A DNA stretch of 64,000 bases, taken from the NCBI RefSeq assembly GCF_040358255.1, contig NZ_CP132938.1:2294001-2358000 (forward strand), read 5' to 3'. Under the pieces are notes generated by a model. That model made no database searches, was not told the origin of the DNA, and was given only the letters and a program-made list of their open reading frames with translations. The DNA is from Tunturibacter gelidoferens. Its GTDB lineage: Bacteria > Acidobacteriota > Terriglobia > Terriglobales > Acidobacteriaceae. The translations under genes were made by a program, and so were the position numbers. Every line of letters begins with the position of its first letter. The first letter of the stretch is position 1. Shown in pieces: positions 17,790 through 27,774 of the stretch.

Positions 17790-19205
17790 ATGATCTTCTT
17801 TGCCTGTGCAGGTCTAAGCGTTCTCCTGCCGCTTACAAGTCGCGTGTTTGCTCAATCGCCATGTCCTGACAATCTTCAGCCGTATGCACTGCTCCGGCAG
17901 GACGAAGACTACCGATATCTCAGCAATCCAACGTGTCGGCACGACGATTGGGATCGACTCAAGTACGTACCACTCGGAGCGAACGAGGATAGGTATCTCA
18001 CCTTTGGCGGCGAGATTCGAGAATGGCATGAGGGCTTCCGCAACGCGACCTGGGGTCTCGGCACTCAAGACGACAACGGCTATCTTTTGCAGCGCCTGTC
18101 AATATACGCCGATATCCATGCGGCACCTCGCCTTCGGTTCTTTGTGCAACTCACCAGTGCTATCGAAGCGGGGCGGAGTGGCGGCCCGAGACCAGTGACC
18201 GATGAATCGAAGCTATTTTTTTAAGAGGGATTCGCCGATATTGCCCTCTCGAAGACAAGCGATGAATCGGCGGTATTACGTCTTGGACGGCAGGAGTTCG
18301 AGTTTGGTTCCGGACGCTTCGTTGACGTCAGAGAGGGGCCTAATGTCCGTCAGGCATTCGATGGCGCTTCGTTGAAATGGAAGACATCCGCCTGGACCGT
18401 CGACGGGCTCGCTGCAAAGCCCGTACTGAACGGCAACGGCGTTCTTGATGCACCTCCGAATCACGGCTCTACCTTTTGGGGCGTGTATGCTGTCCATCCT
18501 TTGCCCGAAATCAAGGGCGGAAACATCGATCTTTACTATCTAGGGCTCGCTCGGAAAAATGCGCCGTTCGAAAAAGGTTCCCAGAACGAGTTGCGCCATA
18601 CGGTAGGCGGAAGATTCTGGGGCGGACGAAACGGCTGGAGTTACAACAGCGAAACCATGTTCCAATGGGGGTCGTTTGGCCCCAATGGCATACGTGCCTG
18701 GGCCACCACCCACGACACCGCATACACCTTTCGATCCGCTGCGCTCCACCTTCAGATTGGAGCCACGGCAGGCATCGCCAGCGGTAACCGCGGAGGTTCT
18801 ACATCCCCGCTTGGAACATTCAACCCACTGTTCCCCACGGGCTTTTATTTTGGTCAGGGTGGCATCAGTTTGCTCGGCCCATCGAATCTCTTTGAAACCG
18901 GCCCCCACATAACCTTGCAGTTCACCAGATCGCTCAGCCTGGTTGCAGACGACCATACTTTTTGGCGGACCAGCCTCCAAGACGGCGTGTATGGACTCGG
19001 CGTCAATCTACTGGTTCCTGGACAAGGTAATTCTGGGCGCTATATAGGGAATCAGCCGTCGGTCGGGGTGTACTGGAACGCGAGCCATCATCTTTCAGTA
19101 TCCACCGCCTACGGCCATTTTTTCGTTGGTTCGTTTTTGACGCAGGCGTCGCCACCAGGCAAGGTTGTGGATTATGCCGCTGTATGGGCGACGTATAAGT
19201 TTTAG
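17790..19205 (+). pseudogene. AlgE-type alginate export outer-membrane protein, frameshifted
   Basis: Beta-barrel porin-like protein of the alginate_exp family (PF13372). The start at 17790 has GGGGAGG upstream and leads straight into a signal peptide (MIFFACAGLSVLLPLTS...FAQ). DRYLTFGGEIREWHEGF and the alternating strands that follow are typical. The frame breaks in a run of seven T (18216-18222). The next frame resumes with EGFADIALSKTSDESAVLRLGRQEF and runs to a C-terminal aromatic residue (WATYKF), as expected for barrel insertion. If the T-run indel is a sequencing error the gene is intact at about 470 residues. It may export or import polysaccharide for the downstream secreted enzymes. 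Confidence 0.75.
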
Positions 19206-19395
19206 TTGTTTTTTGATTCCCCTAACGACGAAGCCCCTATCTTCGATGTCTTAGGTCGGCTGGTACATGACTCGGGAACGAGGGGCCAATTCGCTGTTAC
19301 CGCACGGGCGCGTTGAGGTTGTGCAATGACTTAGCTCAGCGAATCCGAAACGGAATCGGGACGTGAGCACGCTAACCTACCGAGGAGACGTCCCA

Positions 19396-19728
19396 ATGCC
19401 TGCATACGACGCAGAATGCCTGGATCAAGTTGCGCGCACCATGGAGGTCTTACGAGGAAAATGGACCGTGCAAATTCTTTGTGCGCTGCTCTCCGGTCCA
19501 GTTCGTCTCAGTCAATTGAGGCGGCTAATACCAACGGCGTCCAAGAAGGCCCTAACCGCGAACCTTAGATCTCTTGAAAAAATGCAGCTGATCTTCCGCC
19601 GAGATTTGAGCAATTCCGTTCTTCATGTTGAGTATGAAATCGCTGAGCCTGCACGAGCACCTCTGGCGGCGCTCGTCGGTCAGCTTGCTGGGTTTCCGAA
19701 GTATCTACCTTCTCTCGCTAATGATTAG
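19396..19728 (+). CDS. HxlR-family transcriptional regulator
   Basis: Winged-helix regulator of 110 residues from ATG 19396, which has GAGGAGA at good spacing; a GTG at 19363 would add 11 residues. CLDQVARTMEVLRGKWTVQIL, LRRLIPTASKKALTANLRSLE and VEYEIAEPARA cover the HxlR fold, including the near-invariant GKW. The N-terminal cysteine (DAECLD) matches the position used for redox or electrophile sensing in some HxlR proteins. No obvious divergent target is next to it; the porin upstream is on the same strand. Confidence 0.85.
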   Translation: MPAYDAECLDQVARTMEVLRGKWTVQILCALLSGPVRLSQLRRLIPTASKKALTANLRSLEKMQLIFRRDLSNSVLHVEYEIAEPARAPLAALVGQLAGFPKYLPSLAND

Positions 19729-20195
19729 CAATGCCACAGGTTTCCGGTGCTAATGGCTCTTCGTGCAGTCAATCTGAGTTGAATAAGTGAGTTGGCCTGA
19801 TATCGCCAATTGAGACTCAACAAGATCTGTCAGTAAACACAAGCCGGCTTCACAGAACCAATTGGCGACCTCTGCCTGTACACGGCAGAGTTTATGAAGG
19901 AGATTTTGGCTGTTCCTCAGATTTAGGGTGCCGAAAGACGCCAAGATAGCTAACGTACAACCAGGTGCCAGCCCGAACGAGCCGATCAAAGGCGATTCAG
20001 TGTTCACGCGACTGTGAATTTGGTTCAGCGGAACTTTACCATGACACTCGGGTCTAGTCGGATGTTGTCGCTTTGATTTCCGTCTCTTGATGTCTGCTTG
20101 TTTTTCTCCTGCCACTGTTCGGTGAACAGGATTGTCATTCAATAATCAGCAGCCTGATGACATTGGCACCAATGAGCTTTGGACGAAGGAGTTTC
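19729..20195. other. Intergenic region with a copy of the TSAV-RQRS repeat
   Basis: No supported gene. It contains a perfect inverted repeat CTCTGCC-TGTACAC-GGCAGAG (19870-19890). Its minus strand encodes FINSAVYRQRSP, a variant of the dispersed TSAVQRQRS motif. About 40 bases further on, TTTAGGGTGCCGAA resembles TTTAGGGTGCGGAA beside the copy at 32.8 kb. Confidence 0.5.
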
Positions 20196-21353
20196 ATGAG
20201 CCGCAGACGATACAGCTATGTTTTGAGCACCCTCTTTGTTCTCGTTTTCGGAATCTGTCGGCCCGAAAACGCCCAGCAGGTCGAATCGGTTGGGACGAAG
20301 TCTGGTCTCTATCCTCTGAACGATGCGATCTCGAAGGGTGTTGTGAACACGCGGATGAGCCTGTTCAGCGCGACCGACCAAAAACATGTTCTCGATACAA
20401 TCCAGAATCTCGATCCGGGCATGATCTACGCCACATACGTGGGGGTGTGGGGCACAATCCGGCAGCAGGACCTGAATTCCGCTGAACAGCTAGCCAGCAA
20501 GCTGCGTCAGCTTCTACCGCAGACCATTCTCGGCGGAGGTGTTAATGAGTCTGTCTCTCTTTCCATTCCGGCCCAGACCTTAATGTGCGGTGGGCAACTC
20601 GGGACAAAGACGTTTGCGCCCGCAGCAATGATCGATCCTAAACAGCGCGTTCTAGGCGATACGGCGTGGCTTGATCTAGCCAATCCCGTCGCGCGCGATT
20701 ATTACGTCTGCGTGGGGATGGAGTTGATAGACCGCGGTTATACCCTGATCGGATTTCCAGAACACGAAAATGTGATCGCTCATGCTTCCTCGAAACCGGA
20801 AGCGGTGAGAAATTTCGTATCGCTGCTGGAAACGTTGCGACACTATGGAGCCGAAAAGGGTGAGCGGATCTATTTTTCCGGCGATCCAGCCACGGATGAC
20901 ACTGTAAAAGAGATCGACTTCTATTACGTACCTTCTCGTTTCTATCACCTGACGTTTGCACAGAAATACCAGAACAAGATCGCTCGACCCGGAATTGGCG
21001 TCGGCTATTCCTATAGCCTCTCACCTGCACGTGCACAAGACGTTTTGGCTGCTGCCCCTCGCAATGCTCATGTCTTTTTTTACGTGGATAACTGGGATGC
21101 GAATCAAGACGATCTTCGTCGGTTCATGGAGCTTGACCCCAGCAACCGGCGCTATCTGCTGACCACGAGTGCCCAGACAGCGCACAAGTACGGCGCTTAC
21201 TTCATTCCGCCTATGTTGCATTGCGTCGACTGCATTCCGGCGAAGGTGGTGGGAGACAAGTGTGAGATACGGCCCGACGGAAAGACTGAGTATGATGCTG
21301 TGACCTGCGGGGACATCGCTGCGATCAAAGAGACATTTACCACCCAGGAATAA
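20196..21353 (+). CDS. Secreted protein, possible TIM-barrel glycosidase-like fold
   Basis: About 385 residues, with AAGGAG five bases before ATG 20196. A signal peptide follows (YSYVLSTLFVLVFGICRPENAQ). Internal text such as PGMIYATYVGVW, TAWLDLANPVARDYYVCVG and IDFYYVPSRFYHL alternates strands and helices like a TIM barrel. I recognise no catalytic motif. Several cysteines (MCGG, YYVCVG, HCVDCIP, KCEIRP, VTCGD) suggest disulfides in the periplasm or outside. It heads a plus-strand trio of secreted proteins with a PL5-like lyase, so a polysaccharide-related role is inferred. Confidence 0.6.
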   Translation: MSRRRYSYVLSTLFVLVFGICRPENAQQVESVGTKSGLYPLNDAISKGVVNTRMSLFSATDQKHVLDTIQNLDPGMIYATYVGVWGTIRQQDLNSAEQLASKLRQLLPQTILGGGVNESVSLSIPAQTLMCGGQLGTKTFAPAAMIDPKQRVLGDTAWLDLANPVARDYYVCVGMELIDRGYTLIGFPEHENVIAHASSKPEAVRNFVSLLETLRHYGAEKGERIYFSGDPATDDTVKEIDFYYVPSRFYHLTFAQKYQNKIARPGIGVGYSYSLSPARAQDVLAAAPRNAHVFFYVDNWDANQDDLRRFMELDPSNRRYLLTTSAQTAHKYGAYFIPPMLHCVDCIPAKVVGDKCEIRPDGKTEYDAVTCGDIAAIKETFTTQE

Positions 21354-21402
21354 CCCGAAATAGAAGCCCAGTAGCCAAAGTTCTGAGAGGAATTGAAAGA
21401 TA

Positions 21403-22431
21403 ATGAAGTACGTCACACTGTTTTTGGCCCTAGCCCTTTCTCCTTCCATCAAGGCGCAGTCTGCAGCTCCATGTCCAAGCTATCCTCCAGTGTTGAACGT
21501 CAGCGGGCCAGAATTCTACTCCGACTCAAAAGGATCGGAGGTCGACCCGACGAAAGAGGCGGAGCTCAGCAAAGATCGAGAACCGATCAATAATTTTCTC
21601 TCGTACGAAACTCAGTCACTGGATGGTGCACCATCATGGAGCAAGATGAGGGGTTTATCTCCAATATGCGCCAATCTTCTGCTGGAAGGGTGGGCTGCCG
21701 CCGGTGCAATGGCAACGACCGTCGATGCACACGGCAAGTACAGCCGCGAAGGCGGCGTCGATAAAGGCGAATTCACGCGTGGCATGGTGATGCTGACGAT
21801 CAAAATGAAGGCCAGTGGTATGCCATTGGGGCCGGATGTCCTGCCATGGCTTGGACACCTGGTTGGCGACAAGATCAAGGGGGATCGCGAGCATATCGCG
21901 CAAGGAAACAAAGAAGGCAACCTCTATTACGAGGATGGCGCGACCGCGGCAGCGTATGCCTTGTTGACACATGACAAGAATGCATTCGATTTTCAAAACG
22001 AAGTCTGGCAATACTTTCTTGCTTCGGTCCATGACGATGGATATCTGGACTCGGAACTCTCGCGAGGTTCCCGGGCACTCATTTACCAAAATCGAGCGCT
22101 CTCCATGCTGCTGGCCTTGCGCGAAATCCGGAGTGCGCTGCATATCTCGGAGACGACAGAAGATCGTGCCAAACTGAAATCGTTGTCTAATCTCGTCGGA
22201 CATTCTATTTGCCATCCAGAAGAGATGGCCGCGCGTGCCGGTGTGGCAAGCGAGGAGTCGATGGGCGATTGGGGATATCGCGTTCAGCAAGCATACGGCG
22301 CGGACCTTTTGAACAAGGACTGGCAGACCTGCGGCATCAAGGCGAACAACCTGGTCGATCTGAATGGAGGCGGCGATTTGAACAAGATGCGTCAGGCCCT
22401 GATCGTCCTCGCACAGCGTCAGGGAAGGTGA
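21403..22431 (+). CDS. Secreted PL5-like alginate lyase family protein
   Basis: 342 residues with a signal peptide (MKYVTLFLALALSPSIKAQ). The core AAYALLTHDKNAFDF, then SVHDDGYLDSELSRGSRALIY and NRALSMLLAL, follows the AlgL (PL5, PF05426) pattern of an alpha/alpha toroid. The tyrosine and arginine used in catalysis (R-x-R-A-L-x-Y region) appear kept. The Asn-His pair of AlgL that neutralises the uronate carboxylate is not seen where expected (NLYYEDG), so activity or substrate may differ. AlgL-type enzymes cleave mannuronate-rich alginate in the periplasm. It sits 50 bases after the preceding secreted protein and 10 before the next. Confidence 0.65.
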   Translation: MKYVTLFLALALSPSIKAQSAAPCPSYPPVLNVSGPEFYSDSKGSEVDPTKEAELSKDREPINNFLSYETQSLDGAPSWSKMRGLSPICANLLLEGWAAAGAMATTVDAHGKYSREGGVDKGEFTRGMVMLTIKMKASGMPLGPDVLPWLGHLVGDKIKGDREHIAQGNKEGNLYYEDGATAAAYALLTHDKNAFDFQNEVWQYFLASVHDDGYLDSELSRGSRALIYQNRALSMLLALREIRSALHISETTEDRAKLKSLSNLVGHSICHPEEMAARAGVASEESMGDWGYRVQQAYGADLLNKDWQTCGIKANNLVDLNGGGDLNKMRQALIVLAQRQGR

Positions 22432-22440
22432 CGAAATTCC

Positions 22441-23499
22441 ATGACAATGACACCCTTACTCCTCCTCGAATTCTTTCTCCAACGTTATCGAATCAAACGT
22501 CTCATTTCAGCGTGTATCTTGTTGTTTGTTTCCGGAAGCTCGATGTGTATCGCCCAACTTCAAGCAGAGTCAAGCCAGACGGCCAGGCAAAGCTCCCAGC
22601 CTGCCAATACTGAAGATGAGGTCTGGATTTCGCCGAACGATCCGACACACGGTGGTGCCACAGACTTCTGGGACATGTTCCAGCCGGGTGCTGATTGGGC
22701 ACACGCCGAACATCACGTTCGCGTCGTTGGGATCGCGCAGAACCTCGTAACCAACGGGCCGGCAGATAAGCTCAAGGCCTTTTACGCCTTTCTCAAGGCG
22801 AATCACATCAAGCTTGCCGTTGGCATTGGAATGTTGACCTGGTCAGATCGATGCGGGAAGCACATTGAGGGATATGTTCCTCCCGGAGGTTCGCGCTACG
22901 TCGCCGACCGTATCAAGGCACTTGGAGGAGAACTCAGCTACATCGATGTTGACGAAGCTCTTTGGTTCGGTCGTTATTTTGGCGGCGCAGGGGCCTGTCA
23001 CAGCGCAGCTAGCGCTCTGGCGACTGACGTTGCCGCTAACTTCAAGGCGTACCAAGCTGTTTTCCCCACTGTTCGTATTGGCGACACCGAGCCACTGGGG
23101 CCACCACCCAGTGGAGATCCAACCAGCGAATGGGCCAAAAATACCCAAGCATGGATCGATGCCCTTCAAGCTGCTACCGGACAACGGCTTGCCTTCATTC
23201 ATGAGGACATCACCGATTGGTCACGGCCGTTGCCAGGTTATCTACCGGCTGTCGCGAAGCTCGTTCACTCCAACCACATTCCCTTCGCCCCCATTATCAT
23301 TGCCGCGTCTGGTAAAGGCCCGGATGAGACCTGGATGCGCAGCGCCGAACAGAATATCGATCTCTTGCGGAAGTCCGGCGCATGGCCCCCGGACCATCTC
23401 ATGATCTCAACCTGGCATGTCTACCCAACACACAATCTCCCTGAATCATCTCCAGAGACGTTCACGCACCTCATCGACTACTACTTTCAAACGCGCTGA
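22441..23499 (+). CDS. Secreted TIM-barrel-like protein, unknown function
   Basis: 352 residues. A signal anchor (RLISACILLFVSGSSMCIAQ) follows a basic N-terminus. VWISPNDPTHGGATDFWDMF, KLAVGIGMLTW, LSYIDVDEALWFGRYF, LAFIHEDITDW and HLMISTWHVYPTHNLPESS alternate like a TIM barrel with acidic residues at strand ends, as in glycoside hydrolases. I cannot assign a family. AAGGTGA lies about 11 bases upstream of the ATG, only 10 bases after the lyase. Its last ~70 bases are duplicated at 27,775-27,846. Confidence 0.6.
   Translation: MTMTPLLLLEFFLQRYRIKRLISACILLFVSGSSMCIAQLQAESSQTARQSSQPANTEDEVWISPNDPTHGGATDFWDMFQPGADWAHAEHHVRVVGIAQNLVTNGPADKLKAFYAFLKANHIKLAVGIGMLTWSDRCGKHIEGYVPPGGSRYVADRIKALGGELSYIDVDEALWFGRYFGGAGACHSAASALATDVAANFKAYQAVFPTVRIGDTEPLGPPPSGDPTSEWAKNTQAWIDALQAATGQRLAFIHEDITDWSRPLPGYLPAVAKLVHSNHIPFAPIIIAASGKGPDETWMRSAEQNIDLLRKSGAWPPDHLMISTWHVYPTHNLPESSPETFTHLIDYYFQTR
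23421..23490 (+). repeat. 3'-end segment repeated at 27,775-27,846
   Basis: The coding end YPTHNLPESSPETFTHLIDY of the TIM-barrel-like gene recurs with a few substitutions 4.35 kb downstream in the same orientation. The two copies flank three minus-strand genes. Confidence 0.8.
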
Positions 23500-23550
23500 G
23501 AAGCCTCAAGTGACATCGCTCCAACCAATGTGGCTAGAGCGGAACGGCGT

Positions 23551-25179
23551 TCATCGATTTGAGCTTTTCATTAACCAATTCAACTTAATCTTTTGCCGAA
23601 ACAAGACGCGTTGATAGGGACCGTGGTCAACGTCACTTCGGACGTAATAAAGATAAGGAGTGTCCGTGATCGTCATAAAGTTCGAATCTGTCGATCTCGG
23701 ATCAATCAGAGAAAAGTACGCATAAGACCAATTGCCTTCAGGCTCCCGCCGGAGCATCTGGTTCATAGTCAGAGCGAGTGCGGGCTTGCTCCAGTGCACA
23801 AAGTCCGGCGATGTCGTGAAGTACACCCCCGGGGGACCATACGCGGTCTCTACTGGCGTGAACTGTGTCCCAATAAACAGATGCGTTGCCGGGTAGTAGT
23901 TGAATCCTGTTAAGAACTCGATATTCGGCGCTTGGGGGCAGAGATGCGCTGAGGAATTCGCTATCGGGCCGCGATACGGATCTGCGAAGGCTACATTGAA
24001 TCCTTTGCCATCCCAACCCCGCCACGAGGATGGATCGAGAATATTCGCCGTGCGAACCGGGCAGGTGCCTCCGGGATTCAGACACGGCTTCTGACCTTTT
24101 CCGCTGCCGCAGTTGGGCGGCCACGGCCATCCACTCATCGCTGTGTAATACCAGTTGCCAACCTTGACGATGTTGGCGTCGACGCTGACACCTTCTGGCC
24201 CCTGATTGACCTGATACTTGTATGGAAGGCTCAAAAAATAGTTCTCCGGCGGCTTAGGACGAGCGAAGTGATAGCCGCCGTCTTCCGACAGATTGAATGT
24301 CTGCACGTTATACCAGCAGGTAATGGTGTCCGTCTTACCTGCACACTGGCTATGTTCCCAGCCGTGGTATTCCATATGCCCCAGCGCCACAATCTGCTTA
24401 CCATCCACGTTGTAGAAAGAATTCAACCAGGTGTAATCGCTAAAGTCTGCGATATTTCCGTCCTTCGGGGATTGATAGACAACCTGACAGTTATGCTTCA
24501 CGGTCTCAAGCGTTGCCCCAAGCCCAGCACGTGTCACATAGTGTGAAGCGATCAGATGGATCGTTCCTCTATAGTCGCGGAAGGCTCGGGCCGCGGCATC
24601 CGGAATATCGATTTGCTCGCAAGAGTCCTTCCTGGTGTCGAAAGCCGCGACGGCAGGACCATCGAGAAAGTCTGGCGTAGGCGGATCTGGTGGCCATCTG
24701 GGAGCAGGTAGCTTGAAATTCCCCGACCCGGCAAGCAGGGTGTTCTCCACGTTGCCCGCGATAGCGATTCCATGTGCAAAGAGCGCTTTGCTCTGAAAGC
24801 TCCTAAGGAGTTGGTTGGGCAACGCGATTCGAAACCTGTGTCGGCCCCCATCTGCGTCGTGGCACTCATGGTCTACGGCCGGTTCGTTTGGTAGGTTTGC
24901 TGCGTCTGCGGTGACAAATGTTCCCGGTGGCTTGTCGTTTGCGCCGTGACCAGCGTAAATATGAACGTCGATGGAGCCCCGCTGCCCCTCTTGGCACGCC
25001 CATCCGTGAACGTAATACTGGTCTCCCTCAAATCCAACCCCATCGATAACTCCAGTCACTGGCCCTGCATGAACGTTCTGAGCCTGCATCGCGGGAGAGT
25101 TGAACGCAAAATGAATCCCTACGATCGCAACAGCAATAAACAGCCGATACAGCTTCAACTTGCGTGCAGCAACATGCAT
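23551..25179 (-). CDS. Secreted beta-propeller protein with N-terminal GWACQ-type domain
   Basis: About 542 residues from 25179 (MHVAARKLKLYRLFIAVAI), with GAGG upstream; the frame is open further but the signal peptide fits here. Residues ~40-130 form a small beta domain with the recognisable GVIDGVGFEGDQYYVHGWACQ text, which I know only as a domain preceding secreted enzymes. The rest shows repeated Trp/Tyr-rich beta blades (YTWLNSFYNVDGKQIVALG, VYFTTSPDFVHWSKP) typical of five-bladed GH43/GH32/sialidase-like propellers. There are many cysteine pairs. It converges on the TIM-barrel-like gene. A glycan-binding or hydrolysing role is inferred. Confidence 0.6.
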   Translation of the reverse strand: MHVAARKLKLYRLFIAVAIVGIHFAFNSPAMQAQNVHAGPVTGVIDGVGFEGDQYYVHGWACQEGQRGSIDVHIYAGHGANDKPPGTFVTADAANLPNEPAVDHECHDADGGRHRFRIALPNQLLRSFQSKALFAHGIAIAGNVENTLLAGSGNFKLPAPRWPPDPPTPDFLDGPAVAAFDTRKDSCEQIDIPDAAARAFRDYRGTIHLIASHYVTRAGLGATLETVKHNCQVVYQSPKDGNIADFSDYTWLNSFYNVDGKQIVALGHMEYHGWEHSQCAGKTDTITCWYNVQTFNLSEDGGYHFARPKPPENYFLSLPYKYQVNQGPEGVSVDANIVKVGNWYYTAMSGWPWPPNCGSGKGQKPCLNPGGTCPVRTANILDPSSWRGWDGKGFNVAFADPYRGPIANSSAHLCPQAPNIEFLTGFNYYPATHLFIGTQFTPVETAYGPPGVYFTTSPDFVHWSKPALALTMNQMLRREPEGNWSYAYFSLIDPRSTDSNFMTITDTPYLYYVRSDVDHGPYQRVLFRQKIKLNWLMKSSNR

Positions 25180-25512
25180 AGCAGCGCCTCGGTTTCTACG
25201 AACGGCATGAATCGAAATCGGCCCATCGCACCCTTCAATCATCACAGGCTTGCGAAAAGCTCAGTAATGAAGACCCTAAAAGCACACCAGAGTTTCCAGC
25301 CAAATGCTGCAACTCGGGCAGAGTGTGCTCGAACGGCTTCTTGGCGTCGCAATCCTCACCTGACGATAGATCGCCGATCCACTCATCAAAGTAGGCTTCA
25401 TCTTTGCGAGCATGTTGATGGAATTGAGGAAGACCGCTGCTCGTGCACGGCATAGGTTCTGTCTGAGAATCACTGCTATCTTTCAAGATAGTGAGGCAGA
25501 AGGCTGATCCTT
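25180..25512. other. Intergenic region, no supported gene
   Basis: Short open frames on both strands show no recognisable protein text. It separates the propeller gene from the GH5 pair, all on the minus strand. Confidence 0.4.
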
Positions 25513-26571
25513 TTAGTCGTTTGGGAACCTGGCCAACAGGCTGCCACCGCCGGATTCCGATCCGTCCTTGCAATCCTGGAAGGATGTATAGTCTGTCGGC
25601 TGATAACTGGTATGGTCTTTGACCAGCTTTGCGGATGTATCGATGGACCAGCCAAGCACGCCCACATGCAGCGATGCCAGCAACCGCATGAGCGCAAGCG
25701 ATAGCTCTGGTGTGCTGGGGCCAGCGCAGCCGCCGTTGGGCGTTGCGTTCCACTCCGTCGTGATCATGGGAACCTGCGCGGCGCTCAGGCTGAAGTGTTT
25801 GCGCCAGTATTCCTGCGGGTCGAGATGAGCTTCGTTGCGCATGGGGTCGAGGTAGGGATGGACGGCCATTGCCATGCGATTGGGCAGGCGATCATGGACC
25901 AGAGGAAAGAGATCGTTGGTCCACTGCGCATAGCCCAGGCCATCCAGAAGCAGGATGTTCGTCGCGCCCAGCGAACGCACTTCATCGATGAGCGCTTGCA
26001 TATCCTGCGCCCAGATCTGGTGGCTGCCTGCCTTGTTCCAATCCAGCTTAGGCTCGTTGAATAGCTCGAACATAACTCCCGGATCATGGACAAATCCAGG
26101 CGCCAGCGACTGCCACGCGCGCGTTGTGCCATCGTCCGGCATGCCCGCCATGTTCTGCAGTCCGCCACTATCTCCCCAACTCATCGAGCAGATGACGACA
26201 AAACCGGCTGCGCGCGCCTGCTTGATGGCTCCAGTCAGCTCGGTCAAATATGCGCGGTCGTAGATGGAGGAGTGGGGATCAAGCGCGGCCTGACTGATCT
26301 GGAAGCGAATCACGCTGCCTCCCAGAACGCTCTTGATCGCGGCAAACTCAGCAGGGCACCACCATTCCCGCCCCGGATTGTTGCTCTCATCATTCATCCA
26401 CTTGGGGGCGGACGGAATAAACTTCGGCCGAACAAAAGCGGCGACGTTAACACCCTTGGGCAGCCAGGGCTTGCCATCCAGATAGAAGTCCTTGCCTTTG
26501 ATCGTGACGTCTTGGACAGCCACGGCAGGAAGAGAAAATAGTAAGGACACAAGGAGCGCAACATATCTCAT
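25513..26571 (-). CDS. Secreted glycoside hydrolase family 5 (cellulase-type) enzyme
   Basis: 352 residues from 26571, where MRYVALLVSLLFSLPAVA forms a signal peptide and GAGGAAA lies upstream. The GH5 barrel shows the proton donor in FELFNEP (E173) and the nucleophile in TTEWNA (E273). VHPY and GWSIDTS lie in the expected strand-ending loops. Mature start DVTIKGKDFYLDGKPWLPKG is shared with the next gene upstream. The two are tandem paralogs 11 bases apart and probably one operon. GH5 acts on beta-glucans or mannans; which one is not evident. Confidence 0.85.
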   Translation of the reverse strand: MRYVALLVSLLFSLPAVAVQDVTIKGKDFYLDGKPWLPKGVNVAAFVRPKFIPSAPKWMNDESNNPGREWWCPAEFAAIKSVLGGSVIRFQISQAALDPHSSIYDRAYLTELTGAIKQARAAGFVVICSMSWGDSGGLQNMAGMPDDGTTRAWQSLAPGFVHDPGVMFELFNEPKLDWNKAGSHQIWAQDMQALIDEVRSLGATNILLLDGLGYAQWTNDLFPLVHDRLPNRMAMAVHPYLDPMRNEAHLDPQEYWRKHFSLSAAQVPMITTEWNATPNGGCAGPSTPELSLALMRLLASLHVGVLGWSIDTSAKLVKDHTSYQPTDYTSFQDCKDGSESGGGSLLARFPND

Positions 26572-26582
26572 CACGTTTTTCC

Positions 26583-27668
26583 TCAGTTGTTTGGGAAGTT
26601 GGCGAGCAGCTTGCCGGCACCGGAGAAGACCGGAGGCGTCGGCTGACCTTTGGGCGTGTGCGGGCACCCATGCCAGTTCTGGTAATCGGTTGGCTCAAAG
26701 TGCAAATGATCCTTCACCAGCTTTCCATGATCGGAATCGATGGCCCAGCCAACCAGTCCGATATGTAGCCGTTGCAGATAGCGCACTAACGCTAGAGCAA
26801 TCTCCGGCGTTCGATCATCCACGCAACCATTGGTGTCGGTGGCGTTCCACTCGGTGGCGAGGATCGGATACCTGCCAGCATCCTTGCCAAAATGATTTTC
26901 AAAGTACGTCTCGGGTGGCGTGGATGGCTCCTTGCTCAAGCCGTTGAAATAGGGATGGACGGCCATCGCAAGACGGTTGGGGATGGAATCGTGCAAGAGA
27001 GGAAACAGCCCGTTGGTCGATTGACTGAAACTCAGGCCGTCCGCCAACAGGATATTCCTGGCTCCCATACTCCGGAACATGTCGATCAGGGTCTGCATCT
27101 CGCCTGCCCACTCCTTGCGTCCCTGATCCCAGTTGTCCCGGCAGGGCTCGTTGAACAGTTCGAAGATCACCCCCGGATCGTTGATGAGCGAAGGTGCAAG
27201 CGCCTTCCAGGCCCGCGCCGTACTGTCGCTCGGCATGCAAGGCAGATTGGGGATGCCGTTCTCGGCCTGCGCGTCCATAGACACAACGAGGACGAAACCG
27301 GCATCTCTCGCCTCCTTGAACCCCGCAAGCACTTCGTCACGGTAGGCCGCCGAATAGATCGGCGATTGCGGATCCAGCCCCGGCTGACTGACAGTAAAAC
27401 GGATCATCTTGCTGCCAAAGACCGTCTTGATTGCACTCATTTCGGCAGGTCCCCAATCACTGCGCACTTGCTTCGCCAGCTGTTGCAACGAGGCAGACTC
27501 ATAATTTCCAATGGGGCGATTGAACGCCTCAACGTCGATGCCCTTCGGCAACCACGGCTTGCCGTCCAGATAAAACTCTCTGCCCTTAAGAGTGACATCC
27601 TCGGATGCAAGGACGGTTGGCGGAACCAGAAATGCTAGGACTGCAACCAAGCGTCTGCGCTTCTTCAT
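26583..27668 (-). CDS. Secreted glycoside hydrolase family 5 enzyme, tandem paralog
   Basis: 361 residues, starting at 27668 with AGAGGAGA upstream and a signal peptide (LVAVLAFLVPPTVLA). The same layout as its neighbour: DVTLKGREFYLDGKPWLPKG after cleavage, proton donor in FELFNEP (E174), nucleophile in ATEWNA (E273), GWAIDSDHGKLVKDH near the end. It ends LLANFPNN, as the neighbour ends LLARFPND. The copies have diverged substantially, so the duplication is old or they have specialised. Confidence 0.85.
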   Translation of the reverse strand: MKKRRRLVAVLAFLVPPTVLASEDVTLKGREFYLDGKPWLPKGIDVEAFNRPIGNYESASLQQLAKQVRSDWGPAEMSAIKTVFGSKMIRFTVSQPGLDPQSPIYSAAYRDEVLAGFKEARDAGFVLVVSMDAQAENGIPNLPCMPSDSTARAWKALAPSLINDPGVIFELFNEPCRDNWDQGRKEWAGEMQTLIDMFRSMGARNILLADGLSFSQSTNGLFPLLHDSIPNRLAMAVHPYFNGLSKEPSTPPETYFENHFGKDAGRYPILATEWNATDTNGCVDDRTPEIALALVRYLQRLHIGLVGWAIDSDHGKLVKDHLHFEPTDYQNWHGCPHTPKGQPTPPVFSGAGKLLANFPNN

Positions 27669-27774
27669 GAACCCAAAATCTCCTCTGAACTTCGATGAGC
27701 CGAAGATTGCCTTTTACAACCCTTATAGCAAAGAAGAAGTTGCGGTCATCTCGTCCATGCCATCAGGGAGTGTA

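Noticed and set aside
19750..20142. 130-codon minus frame
   Set aside because: No recognisable domain or ribosome site; the region instead contains the repeat copy with NSAVYRQRS in another frame.
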